From assembly GCA_004296455.1 (NCBI GenBank), contig AP018280.1, forward strand, positions 6,064,794-6,128,793: a stretch of DNA of 64,000 nt, read 5' to 3'. The notes below the pieces were generated by a model that had not been told where the DNA came from, searched no databases, and saw only the letters and a program-made list of their open reading frames with translations. This document shows positions 53,687 through 63,008 of the stretch, in pieces; position 1 is the first letter of the stretch; each line of letters begins with the position of its first letter. Origin of the DNA: Calothrix sp. NIES-4101 (GTDB lineage Bacteria > Cyanobacteriota > Cyanobacteriia > Cyanobacteriales > Nostocaceae). The position numbers and the translations under genes are program-made.

Positions 53687-54511
53687 ATGGATTTGCGTAG
53701 AGATGCTTTAGAATTATTAAAAGAAACTAGTCGGACTTTTTACATCCCTATAGTTCGTTTGCCGCGAGGATTGCAGGAAGCAGTTGCTTCCGCTTATTTA
53801 TGTATGCGTGCAATTGACGAAATCGAAGATCATCCCGAACTCGATAACCTGACAAAAGCGAAATTATTGGAGTCAGTGAGTTTAACCTTACAAGCCGGAG
53901 TTGATGGATTTGCTGCGGATGCCTTTACCGATGGGTTTACTGGATACGAAAATATATTACCAGAAGTGACGCTAAGGATTCGCGAATGGTCAATACTCGC
54001 ACCCGAAAGCATTGCACCTCGCGTTTGGGATGCCACTGCGGCAATGTCCGACAGAATGGCATATTGGGCAAAACGAAATTGGCAAATCGATGATGAATCA
54101 GATTTAGATCGTTATACACTAGGAGTTGCCGGAGCAGTTGGTTTATTACTTTCCGACCTTTGGGCTTGGTACGATGGAACCCAAACAAATCGCACCCAGG
54201 CAATTGGATTTGGGCGCGGTTTACAAGCAGTAAATATACTTCGTAATCATGGTGAAGATTCGACTCGCGGAGTCAGTTTCTTTCCCCCAGATTGGGCTGC
54301 TGACAACATGCAAGCTTATGCACGCCGTAATCTAGCACTTGCAGATGCATATAATGCTTCCTTGGGAAATAGTCCAGCCTTAGATTTTTGTCAAATTCCC
54401 CTGACTTTAGCTTATGGGACATTGGATGCGATCGCACATGGGAAAGAAAAGCTAAGTCGCAGCGATGTCGTGGCACTGTTAGAAGGAGTAATTGGTTTCA
54501 ATCCAGGTTAA
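53687..54511 (+). CDS. Squalene/phytoene synthase family protein
   Basis: 274 aa; GAGGAG lies eight bases before the ATG. The trans-isoprenyl head-to-head synthase fold is shown by ETSRTFYIPIVRLP, the first Asp-rich motif AIDEIEDH (about residue 43-50) and the second region ILRNHGEDSTRGVSFFPPDW (about residue 185-205). The first aspartate of the second motif is replaced by Asn (NHGED rather than DxGED). Given the neighbouring squalene-hopene cyclase, squalene formation from farnesyl diphosphate is the most likely job; a phytoene role is less likely here. Confidence 0.88.
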   Translation: MDLRRDALELLKETSRTFYIPIVRLPRGLQEAVASAYLCMRAIDEIEDHPELDNLTKAKLLESVSLTLQAGVDGFAADAFTDGFTGYENILPEVTLRIREWSILAPESIAPRVWDATAAMSDRMAYWAKRNWQIDDESDLDRYTLGVAGAVGLLLSDLWAWYDGTQTNRTQAIGFGRGLQAVNILRNHGEDSTRGVSFFPPDWAADNMQAYARRNLALADAYNASLGNSPALDFCQIPLTLAYGTLDAIAHGKEKLSRSDVVALLEGVIGFNPG

Positions 54512-54760
54512 AAAAGCTGGTTAACCAAGAATTATTTTTAGACACCCGGTTTCTTCCCTATGCCAAATCCCCAATTAGCATAAATTTCCCTAGAAACTGG
54601 GTTTTTTCTAACACTGATATTATGTTCGACTAGTCACCTAGAATTAAAATTTCTCCGCGTTTTTGGGTCTCTAAGCCTTCGTGTCAGTTTTAATCATAAG
54701 CATTCAACCGGTCATCATATCAGTTTCTGTGATACTTGATTTTTATAACCTGGGTTCAAT

Positions 54761-54910
54761 ATGAATCATGACATTGTGATTTTTCTTGTCAGTATTGCTG
54801 GATTAATTCTATATCTTGTTTTTTCCGCAATCACAGAAATGGGTACAAAATTACCTGGGAAGAGAGGAGAAGAGGAAACGAGAAAAGACAAGCAGATATC
54901 GAGTTGATAT
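54761..54910 (+). CDS. Possible 49-aa single-pass membrane protein
   Basis: ATG 54761 opens a frame of 49 codons. Residues 4-24 (DIVIFLVSIAGLILYLVFSA) form a clean transmembrane helix, and the tail is strongly charged (GKRGEEETRKDKQ). The tail is encoded by purine-rich DNA like the repeat arms elsewhere, so it may have been reshaped by a repeat. There is no strong ribosome-binding site. It overlaps nothing on its strand and ends before the converging Rieske gene. Evidence is composition only. Confidence 0.35.
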
Positions 54911-54946
54911 ATCTTCAATCATATTCCTCGCCTCCCTTCCACATAT

Positions 54947-56371
54947 TTATTTTCCCCGCTTCTCGGCTAAATTTCTGGGTGGAACTAATCTCCCTTCATA
55001 AAATTTCCGTTCGAGTTTACCGAGTTGGAACCAGGTGAAACCCAAAACCAGAAACCCCAAAGATGTGATCGCAATATTTGTCGTACTGGCAGGCATTAAA
55101 GTATTCACTAAAGGAATCAGCGCCCATGTCATCGCCCCGAAAAATCCAATCCCAGTACGAATTTTTTTAATTCTTGCTAAAGCTTGACGACAACTAGCAC
55201 ATTTTTCCGTATGGGAATGATACCTCTCCATTAACTGTTCGCGGGTTTTTGAAGTTGGCGGTAATGCTTCACCTGGGAAGGGTTCGGCTGCATACTCATT
55301 TACCCAACGACGCAATTCTATAATAAAGCGATCGGCTGTGGTGGGTAGATAAAAAGCCTTGGCATAATTTTCACTTCCCCCTAAACCTTGCAGATATCGT
55401 TCTTGAAAATGTAGAAAAATCTGATCATCTTCCAAAACCGAGTTTTGCCCGATATGTGAATACCAGCGTGGTGTAATTTTAAACGCTAACTTGGGAAATG
55501 GGGAAGTAAATTTAAATGGAAAACGAGCAAATAAGCGACATTCTCCTTTACGAATCGGAGTTGCATAGACTACCGTCAACGTGCGTCCAAACTGCTTAGA
55601 AGTAATATCATGCCACATTAAATTAGGGGCGATAAAATTAGTATCCTGTCGTCCCAAAGTCCCCTTTCGTGGCCCTTCTTCCCATTTACCTGTAAACCCA
55701 TGTTTCCCAGACTCCACGACTTCCAATTCCACAGGTGCAGCATTGGCACGGTTGCCGACTGAACGGTGATGGGTAAAAGGCACGTGGCTGGCATCCAGAA
55801 CATTCTCCAACAACGTCAGCGCATCGTAGGGTAAATCGCGAAATGTATCAATACAAACCCAATCATCAGAAATATCTACCAAGGGTTCAACAAGAGGAAC
55901 CTTTGTCATCAGAGCATTTTCGGCTTTTCCTGGATAAACAAACAGCAGCCCTTGATGCACGCTAGTTGCTAAAGACTTGACGCAAGCACGTTTTGAGGAT
56001 TCAGCCTGTCCCCCTGCAACTTGTTGGGGAATCACCTGACATTCGCCACTATTGGTAAAAGTCCATCCGTGGTAAGGACATTCCAAAAGCCCAGCCTCGT
56101 TAATCCGACCTTCTGAAAGTGGAGCAAGGCGGTGCGGACATTTATCTTCGAGTACACTCCAAGATTCGCTGCTTTTATCCCACCAAATGACTATATCTCT
56201 ACCTAATAGAGTGAACTTTGTCGGCACAGATTTATCTAAATCCTGGACGTAATGTACTGGATACCAAGCTTCCAAGATATCAAAACGATTGGTTTGATTA
56301 CCACCCGCAGGTATTACGCCTAGAGATACATCACTAGTGTCTGTCGTTAATAGTAAAGAAGTCTGACTCAT
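54947..56371 (-). CDS. Rieske oxygenase of the pheophorbide a oxygenase family
   Basis: 474 aa. The Rieske cluster ligands are CPHRLAPL and CPYHGWTF (about residues 78-100). The mononuclear iron site is LDASHVPFTHH (about 193-203). A C-terminal CASCRQAL motif and two hydrophobic helices (about 420-460, MTWALIPLVNTLMPA and IAITSLGFLVLGFTW) match the PAO/TIC55/CAO family, whose members act on chlorophyll-related or other ring substrates at membranes. Which reaction this one performs is not determinable. The final residues LAEKRGK lie in repeat-like purine/pyrimidine DNA. Confidence 0.9.
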   Translation of the reverse strand: MSQTSLLLTTDTSDVSLGVIPAGGNQTNRFDILEAWYPVHYVQDLDKSVPTKFTLLGRDIVIWWDKSSESWSVLEDKCPHRLAPLSEGRINEAGLLECPYHGWTFTNSGECQVIPQQVAGGQAESSKRACVKSLATSVHQGLLFVYPGKAENALMTKVPLVEPLVDISDDWVCIDTFRDLPYDALTLLENVLDASHVPFTHHRSVGNRANAAPVELEVVESGKHGFTGKWEEGPRKGTLGRQDTNFIAPNLMWHDITSKQFGRTLTVVYATPIRKGECRLFARFPFKFTSPFPKLAFKITPRWYSHIGQNSVLEDDQIFLHFQERYLQGLGGSENYAKAFYLPTTADRFIIELRRWVNEYAAEPFPGEALPPTSKTREQLMERYHSHTEKCASCRQALARIKKIRTGIGFFGAMTWALIPLVNTLMPASTTNIAITSLGFLVLGFTWFQLGKLERKFYEGRLVPPRNLAEKRGK

Positions 56372-57181
56372 AAAGTCTCAAAATACAGGTGCAAATATCT
56401 ATCTTTACATTTTGCAATATTCTGACAAATATCGGGGGATAGAGGAAAGGAGAAAGTGAGGATTGCGAGTATTCAGCTTAATCATGTGGCAGAAACTGGG
56501 TTTCTTCCTTCTTAAGGTTTAGTTTATAAGTAGCCTCTGAAGAAATATTTTTATCTGCTTAAAGTAATTAAATTATAGTTAAGAAAAGTCTAAGGATATT
56601 TATTTTTTTTTAGATAATTGTCGATTAAATTCAATTATCATTGTTCTTAACTCAGGATAGAAGCTCTTTCCATTCTGATGGGGGATTTAATTCATTCTTT
56701 TAACCTTTAGACTTAGCTAATTAGAAGCCTTTTAATCTGGAAATGGCTTCTAGTTTAATCTTTTTAGCTAAAGACATATATAGAGCTTTAGCTCTGTGAC
56801 AGAGAAATAGAATGTGGTGCGAGTAGTTTGGCAATTCCAGAAACAGCAAAAAGTAACCCTAGATAAAAACAGAATAGTCAAAGTGAGTTGAATCTTTGCA
56901 AGATTTTAGAGATAAGTCACGCATTCATCTATCAGGTGCATTTAATCTTAATTTCAAGTATTTTTCAGAAATAGCGTGGTCAAGACTTGTATCTCTTCTT
57001 GAATAAAAACACAGGGCTGACAAATCTAACGGGTGACATCTAACAACATCAACCAGGGATGGCGTAACCAAATCGCAACAAGTTGTATTCATTTGCTCAG
57101 AGCAGCTATTTGTAACAGCTTGCTGTAACTTGTTAACCGCCGACAGGACTTTACTAACTATTGGATAGGAAGGTTTCGGCT
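56372..57181. other. Intergenic region, small hairpin only
   Basis: About 810 bases between divergent genes. TAGAAGCC (56722-56729) pairs with GGCTTCTA (56745-56752), followed some bases later by TCTTTTTAG. No gene or known RNA is recognised. Confidence 0.4.
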
Positions 57182-58003
57182 ATGACTTACCAAATCGAAA
57201 GCGAACCCACACCACAACGACGCAGTGTTGTTCAAAGTATTTGGGATGTAGGTGTAATAGTATCTCTAGTTATTCTCGCCATCTCTACCCAAAGCGGTAA
57301 CTTCAATCCAGCGAATGTATCTTCAGCGCTCAGACCAATTAATGTAAACGAAGTTGTTAATCATTCCCAGAATCTCAGGGGTAGAACTGTAACGATTAGA
57401 AGTAAAGCAGTTCAACAGATAGGTGCGAGTTCTTTCACCCTCAAAGATGGCTTATTTGCTCTACAAGAGCCAGTATTAGTTGTGAATGCTTCTGGAGTCC
57501 CATTTAATTTACCGAGCGATCGCAATATCGACATTCAAATAACAGGTCAGGTACGAGATTTATCAATTTCCGATCTTGAGCGCGACTACAAGTTAGATTT
57601 AGAGGCTGAACAATACAGTGATTACGTTAACAAACCCGTTATTGTCGCGCAAAATATTATGCTGGCACCTCAACCCAATCAAGTTGTGCAAAATCCAGCC
57701 AGGTATTACGGTAAGACCGTCACAGTTACAGGTGAGGTGAATAATATTACCATTCCAACTCTGATGACAATACACAAAAAACAAGTACTACGCGATCGCA
57801 ATTTACCAGTTTTGCTAACATCATCGCCGAAAGTCGCCATTAACACAGGTCAGAGGGTTGCTGTAGTTGGTGAAATTCGTCCGTTTGTGATCAGTGAAAT
57901 CGAGCAAAAATACAACCTCAACTGGAATCAGGATATCCGCAGACAACTGGAAGCAAAATATCGCAATCAACCCGTTTTAGTTGCTGAAACTGTATATCCC
58001 TAG
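57182..58003 (+). CDS. Membrane-anchored protein with internally duplicated OB-like domain
   Basis: 273 aa from ATG 57182, preceded by AGGAAGG; a TTG at 57161 is less likely. One transmembrane anchor is at about residues 22-38 (VGVIVSLVILAIS). The rest consists of two similar units of about 110 residues. Both read: VVNHS/VVQNP, then G-R/K-T-V-T-(I/V), a beta region, a glycine-containing strand (ITGQVRDLSISDLERDYKLD; VVGEIRPFVISEIEQKYNL), then (Y) N-(K/Q)-PV-(I/L)-VA. The pattern resembles an OB fold. No family name comes to mind and no enzyme motif is visible; it is probably a periplasm-facing binding module. Confidence 0.8.
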   Translation: MTYQIESEPTPQRRSVVQSIWDVGVIVSLVILAISTQSGNFNPANVSSALRPINVNEVVNHSQNLRGRTVTIRSKAVQQIGASSFTLKDGLFALQEPVLVVNASGVPFNLPSDRNIDIQITGQVRDLSISDLERDYKLDLEAEQYSDYVNKPVIVAQNIMLAPQPNQVVQNPARYYGKTVTVTGEVNNITIPTLMTIHKKQVLRDRNLPVLLTSSPKVAINTGQRVAVVGEIRPFVISEIEQKYNLNWNQDIRRQLEAKYRNQPVLVAETVYP

Positions 58004-58755
58004 AAAGGGCAGCCAAGAAAAGAGTGATATTGTGTTTGCTAGATTACCGCTCATGAAGACTGATGCAGAGACTTATACCAATTCGCAATACTCGCTATCG
58101 CGTAGGCGCAAGCCTTCTCGAAGAGTGAAGCTAAAGCTACGCAATTAAAAAACTTAGATGCAGCAAAGCTTTCAGGATTTACATCTGTATTAGATTTTTT
58201 GTGAAATGGTATTAGGGACGCGGAGAAATTTTAATTGTCAGCATTAGACAATGAGGTGAAAAGGTGAATAATTAGGCAGGAACACTTTAATCGCCCTAAC
58301 TTAACTTGAAAATAGGGAAAATAGAAAAGTTCTTTTTAGCCGTCATGCTCGATGCGGTTCATGACGGTTATTTAGCTATTGATACAGCGATGACTAATAT
58401 AACTATAACCAAAAATCAAGTGTGTACGATTACTAATCAGCGCTAATAATTACCCTGTGGCAACACCAAATTTATACATCAAATAACACCAAAATTGTTG
58501 GCAATTACGAAATCAAATTGTTTGTGCCTAAGTTCTATAAATCAAGTTCTCGATTAAATGCACTTAGATAAATATTGAAGCAGGGATAATATTTTCTAGC
58601 CCATATAATAAGCTTATTAGTGGGATTATGATTCATAGTCCTAATTATTAGCTTGTCGGTTCTCAGTCTTAATTATTTTTACCAATTTCTCGCTATCTCT
58701 TTTATTCCCTTGGTCTCCCTTGTCCTCCTTGTCTTAAACATCAAGTAAGTGCATC
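58004..58755. other. Intergenic region with a strong hairpin
   Basis: Contains CCGTCATG/CATGACGG (58340-58347 and 58360-58367), part of an 11-bp stem with a 12-base loop and no T-run. Around 58095-58145 is a GCGTAGGCGCAAGCCTTCTC-type repeat common in related cyanobacteria. No gene is supported. Confidence 0.5.
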
Positions 58756-60960
58756 ATGGCAAAAACCAAAAAAAACCCCGATCGCCTAGATTTCCAAGAC
58801 CCCCAATATTTCCTCAACCGTGAACTCAGCTGGTTGGAATTTAATCACCGGGTATTGCATGAAGCGATGGATCCGCGTACTCCGTTATTGGAGCGCCTCA
58901 AATTTATGGGGATTTTTAGTTCCAATTTGGATGAGTTTTTTATGGTGCGGATAGCTGCACTTAAACAACAGGTAGAAGCAAAGGTGACTCAACTGGCTTT
59001 TGATGGACGTACACCATCACAACAGCTTGATGATATCAGCTTTTCATTACGCCCTTTGGTGATTCAACAACATCAACATTTTCAGAAAATTTTGCGATCG
59101 CAACTCGCTAGCAATCGTATCTATATTCTTGATTACATCGAGTTGGATCAAAATCAACGCAATTATCTCGATAATTATTTTCAAGAACAAATTTTTCCTG
59201 TAATCACTCCTTTGGCAGTTGACCCTAGTCACCCTTTTCCCTACATTTCTAATCTCAGTTTAAATTTGGCGGTTGTAGTCAAAAACCCCGAAACCGACGA
59301 AGAATTTTTTGCCCGGGTGAAAGTCCCCAAGGTATTACCACGATTTTTACCTTTACCACCAGAATTAAGTGTTCAAAATAACGGCAAACCTGCTGTTTGG
59401 ACTGGTATTCCCCTAGAACAAGCCATTGCTCACAACCTCGAATCCCTATTTCCAGGAATGAATATTCAGGAATACCATACCTTCCGCATTACCCGTGATG
59501 CCGATTTAGCACTCGAAGAAGACGAAGCTGACGACTTACTAATTGCCATCGAACAGGAATTACGCAAACGTCGCGTCGGTGGCACTCCAGTCCGCTTGGA
59601 AATTAACCCACAAACTCCCGAACCAGTGCGATCGCGTTTACTGCAAGATTTAGAATTGACAGATCATGATGTTTATGAAGTCGATGGTTTACTTGGCTTA
59701 CGTGACTTGATGTATTTTATGTCACTGCCACTGCCTGACCTCAAAGACCGTTCCTGGCAATCGGTAGTACCTCCCAGATTGCAGAGAGTTCGCGAACCAA
59801 TTGTCAACTCCCAACTGATGGAGATAGAAGAAGGTAAAGACTTCTTTGCGGTTATTCGCGATCGCGATTTACTTCTACACCATCCCTACCAATCATTTAC
59901 AGCATCTGTTGTTAAATTTATTACTCATGCCGCACATGACCCCAATGTTTTAGCCATCAAAATGACACTGTACCGCACCTCTGGGGATTCACCAATCGTC
60001 AATGCTTTAATTGCAGCCGCAGAAAATGGTAAACAGGTGTCGGTATTGGTGGAACTCAAAGCCCGTTTTGATGAAGAAAATAATATATATTGGGCGCGCA
60101 GATTAGAAAGTGTTGGTGTGCATGTTGTTTACGGTTTAGTCGGATTAAAAACCCACTGTAAAACAGTTTTGGTGGTGCGGCGAGAAAAAGACCGGATTCG
60201 GCGTTATGTCCATATCGGTACAGGTAACTACAATCCGAAAACAGCACGTTTGTATACGGATTTTGGTTTATTTAGCTGTCGGGATGAATTGGGTGCCGAC
60301 TTAACCGATTTATATAATTACTTAACCGGATATTCGCGGCAAAAGTCCTACCGACAATTATTAGTCGCTCCAGTCAATATGCGCGATCGCTTCCTGGGAT
60401 TGATTCGTCGTGAGATCGAAAATGCTCAAAATGGCTCCTCTGGGCGTATCGTTGCCAAGATGAACTCCTTAGTTGACCCACAAATTATCGCCAGTTTATA
60501 CGAAGCTTCCCGTGTAGGTGTGCAAATTGATTTAATTGTGCGTGGGGTTTGTTGCTTACGTCCGGGACTCCCAGATATCAGCGACAACATCCGCGTGATT
60601 AGTATTATCGGTCGCTTTTTAGAGCATTCCCGCATCTTTTACTTCCATAACAAAGGACAGGAAGAAATATTTATCGGTAGTGCCGATTGGATGCCCCGAA
60701 ATTTAGACCGTCGTGTTGAGGCGATCGTACCAATTTTAGACCCAGATATAGCTAAAGATTTGCAAGAAGTTTTAGGCATCATGTTAGCTGATAATCGCCA
60801 AGCCTGGGAACTACAAGCGAATGGTAGTTATGTTCAACGCCGTCCCGGTGAAGATTGTCCTGAATATAGTTCCCAAAAAGCCCTAATGAACATGGCATTA
60901 GCTTCGGTTGGTGTTGGCTCCAATGCGATCGAACCTCGAAAAGCTGTGCAAACCTCATGA
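58756..60960 (+). CDS. ppk1: Polyphosphate kinase 1
   Basis: 734 aa. PPK1 domains are in order: N-terminal helical domain with FLNRELSWLEFNHRVLHEA, head domain, and two PLD-like catalytic domains. The autophosphorylated histidine is in VHIGTGNYNPKTARLYTD (about residue 488), and a second is in IFYFHNKGQEEIFIGSADWM (about 645). It polymerises the ATP gamma-phosphate into polyphosphate, the phosphate store of cyanobacteria. It stands alone with a long upstream region; no Pho box was confidently identified. Confidence 0.97.
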   Translation: MAKTKKNPDRLDFQDPQYFLNRELSWLEFNHRVLHEAMDPRTPLLERLKFMGIFSSNLDEFFMVRIAALKQQVEAKVTQLAFDGRTPSQQLDDISFSLRPLVIQQHQHFQKILRSQLASNRIYILDYIELDQNQRNYLDNYFQEQIFPVITPLAVDPSHPFPYISNLSLNLAVVVKNPETDEEFFARVKVPKVLPRFLPLPPELSVQNNGKPAVWTGIPLEQAIAHNLESLFPGMNIQEYHTFRITRDADLALEEDEADDLLIAIEQELRKRRVGGTPVRLEINPQTPEPVRSRLLQDLELTDHDVYEVDGLLGLRDLMYFMSLPLPDLKDRSWQSVVPPRLQRVREPIVNSQLMEIEEGKDFFAVIRDRDLLLHHPYQSFTASVVKFITHAAHDPNVLAIKMTLYRTSGDSPIVNALIAAAENGKQVSVLVELKARFDEENNIYWARRLESVGVHVVYGLVGLKTHCKTVLVVRREKDRIRRYVHIGTGNYNPKTARLYTDFGLFSCRDELGADLTDLYNYLTGYSRQKSYRQLLVAPVNMRDRFLGLIRREIENAQNGSSGRIVAKMNSLVDPQIIASLYEASRVGVQIDLIVRGVCCLRPGLPDISDNIRVISIIGRFLEHSRIFYFHNKGQEEIFIGSADWMPRNLDRRVEAIVPILDPDIAKDLQEVLGIMLADNRQAWELQANGSYVQRRPGEDCPEYSSQKALMNMALASVGVGSNAIEPRKAVQTS

Positions 60961-61189
60961 ATTTAAATTGATCGACCAAAAACTCTGAAGTAAAATTGGG
61001 AATCCAGGATAGAGAGGAGAACATTCAGTCTCTATTCTGTATTCCATCAATCATTATCAAATTTTTAGGAGTTTTATTTCTAAATTTGTATGGATTATAT
61101 GCAATTTATTCAACCATAGGATAGAGTCAGTTTCATAGGGTATTCTTCTAAACTATAAAAGTTATTATTCATCGTTTGTTTTAATTTGG

Positions 61190-61591
61190 ATGTTAATGTT
61201 GTCTTGTAAGTCTTCTACCTTGCGGGTTCTAGTGGTTGACGACCACGAACTTACTCGTTTGACCTTACAGTTAGCACTTTCTTGCCAACAAAATATACAA
61301 GTTGTTGGTTTAGCTACTAACGGTCAAGAAGCAGTCGATTTAGTCAAACGCCACCAACCCGATGTTATTGTCCTAGATTTGCAAATGCCAGTAATGGATG
61401 GTTGGACGGCATCAGATCGCATCAAAGCGATCGCGCCGGAGACCCAAATCATCGCCTACTCATCAGTCGAAGACGCAAACGGCAAGGATGCCACACAACC
61501 TGGAAATTGGGATGTATTTTGTAAAAAAGATGTGCCGACAAAAGAACTAGTTGCCTTAGTACGGCAATTAGGTAGTAGAATCACTCAATAA
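61190..61591 (+). CDS. Single-domain response regulator
   Basis: 133 aa, ATG 61190 or 61196. A receiver only: acidic pocket VVDDHE, phospho-acceptor Asp in IVLDLQMPVMDGW (about 66), Ser in IIAYSS and Lys in VFCKKDVP. The pattern resembles NarL-type receivers, but no DNA-binding domain follows. No kinase is adjacent, so it is an orphan. It lies downstream of ppk1 after about 230 bases. Confidence 0.9.
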   Translation: MLMLSCKSSTLRVLVVDDHELTRLTLQLALSCQQNIQVVGLATNGQEAVDLVKRHQPDVIVLDLQMPVMDGWTASDRIKAIAPETQIIAYSSVEDANGKDATQPGNWDVFCKKDVPTKELVALVRQLGSRITQ

Positions 61592-61768
61592 CCAGTTAGT
61601 TCAAACTACTGAAAAATTTGCTACTCAGTTGCATAGTAAATGTACGATTAATTAAATTCAGGGTATTTGAGAAAACGATCAATTGCGATGATAACGTCAG
61701 TGCCGGTTAAAAATATCCTAAACACCGACGTATCTTTCGTAGTATGTAGCCTTTACTTGACTAAAGTT

Positions 61769-61948
61769 TTAGCTCTCCGTTTCTCCAAAGGTGCGTCTAT
61801 ATTCATCAATTAATTCATCCATTTCTTCTAGGGCTTGATTGACATCTATTCTCAAAGTACCTAAATTCGGCTGCTCTAAAAGTCTGAGTAAATAATCTCG
61901 TTTACTCTGAACTTCAGCAACACGTTCTTTGATAGTTTGTACATCCAT
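61769..61948 (-). CDS. Small coiled-coil protein, 59 aa
   Basis: ATG at 61948 to TAA at 61769, 59 codons. The sequence begins MDVQTIKERVAEVQSKRDYL and is almost wholly helix-forming, with Leu/Val at heptad positions (LLRLLEQPNLGTLRIDVN, EEMDELIDEYRR). Normal codon composition and a full heptad pattern favour a real gene despite its size. No ribosome-binding site is strong. It lies between the orphan regulator and DUF2854, opposite both. Function unknown. Confidence 0.7.
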   Translation of the reverse strand: MDVQTIKERVAEVQSKRDYLLRLLEQPNLGTLRIDVNQALEEMDELIDEYRRTFGETES

Positions 61949-62173
61949 AAATTTTTACAACCTTTAAATAATCATCAATTTAAAATTAACTCATAAACAA
62001 GAAGAGAGAATACAGAATAGATCAAGCATGGTTTTATACCTACCCTTGATTTCCAATTTAAATTGAATAATTATTCTCCTTATCCTTCTTCCCCTTCCTA
62101 AGTGGCGAACAATAGCCGATGATAGTAACACTGAAATCCTCAGATTTCATTATTCATTACATACTTCATTACT

Positions 62174-62722
62174 ATGTTCGGCAAAATTCGCTTGTCTGTC
62201 CTGGGTTTAACTGTAGGCGGCATCTTAACCATCATTGGCTTTGTTGCTTATGCTACTGATAATGCAACACTGAATCTCGCTGGTTTCTTTTACGGAATTC
62301 CTCTGCTTTTAGGGGGTTTAGCACTCAAAGCTAGTGAACTCGAACCTGTACCCTTTAGCCAAGTAACTACCCCAGAAATCCTAAAACTGCGCGAGACGCA
62401 GGCAACTGTGACTCAAAATAAAATCCGTAAAGATATTACCCGCTACTGTTATGGACAAGAAGCCCATCTCGATCAAGCCTTTAAATATCTGCAATTAAGT
62501 TTTTCCGAAGATGAAATGCCTATTGCTACCGGTTTACGGGAAACTGAAACAAATAATGCCTATACTTTAACTGTAGAATTTGATTCACCATTTGTACCAC
62601 TTGCAGCTTGGCAAGCAAAGCAAGAAAAAATGACTAAATATTTTGGGCCTGATGTTGAGATCAAAATTACTGAAACAAGCGAAAATCAAATTGAACTAGC
62701 TCTAATTCGTGTTTTAGAATAA
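62174..62722 (+). CDS. DUF2854 membrane protein
   Basis: 182 aa. Two transmembrane helices at about residues 6-28 (LSVLGLTVGGILTIIGFVAY) and 34-52 (LNLAGFFYGIPLLLGGLAL) are followed by a soluble domain of about 125 residues with TRYCYGQEAHLDQAFKYLQL and TVEFDSPFVPLAAWQ. This family occurs in cyanobacteria and plant plastids; its function is unknown. It converges with the LptF/G-type gene; a GGGTGG/CCACCC hairpin lies between them. Confidence 0.88.
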   Translation: MFGKIRLSVLGLTVGGILTIIGFVAYATDNATLNLAGFFYGIPLLLGGLALKASELEPVPFSQVTTPEILKLRETQATVTQNKIRKDITRYCYGQEAHLDQAFKYLQLSFSEDEMPIATGLRETETNNAYTLTVEFDSPFVPLAAWQAKQEKMTKYFGPDVEIKITETSENQIELALIRVLE

Positions 62723-62880
62723 CTAAACTTTTCAGGACTTATGTAGCTGTCATACATATATTCTTTGCCAGAAAAAAGGACAATAGGAAGCCTGCTTAGT
62801 TTTGAATTCTATATTCTCTGTCACCTAATTGGATGACACTCAATATACACAGAAGAATCAAGCATACATCACTATTAGTT

Positions 62881-62919
62881 AGTAGTTATTCGGGTGGAAA
62901 ACCACCCAATTAAACTACT
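62881..62919. terminator. Hairpin between convergent DUF2854 and permease genes
   Basis: GGGTGG (62892-62897) pairs with CCACCC (62902-62907) over a four-base A loop, and AGTAGTT/AACTACT extends the stem. It lacks a long T-run, so it is at best a weak or bidirectional terminator. Confidence 0.45.
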
Positions 62920-63008
62920 TGTTAACCAACGAATTTACCAATTCATCAATACCTAAATATCTTCAGTATTTGAGTCTAATATTTGTGCCTAAACTTAAGC
63001 CTAAATAT

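Noticed and set aside
58345-58446. 33-codon frame starting in the hairpin at 58340
   Set aside because: It starts within a stable stem, has no ribosome-binding site and Thr/Asn-rich composition; more likely noise.
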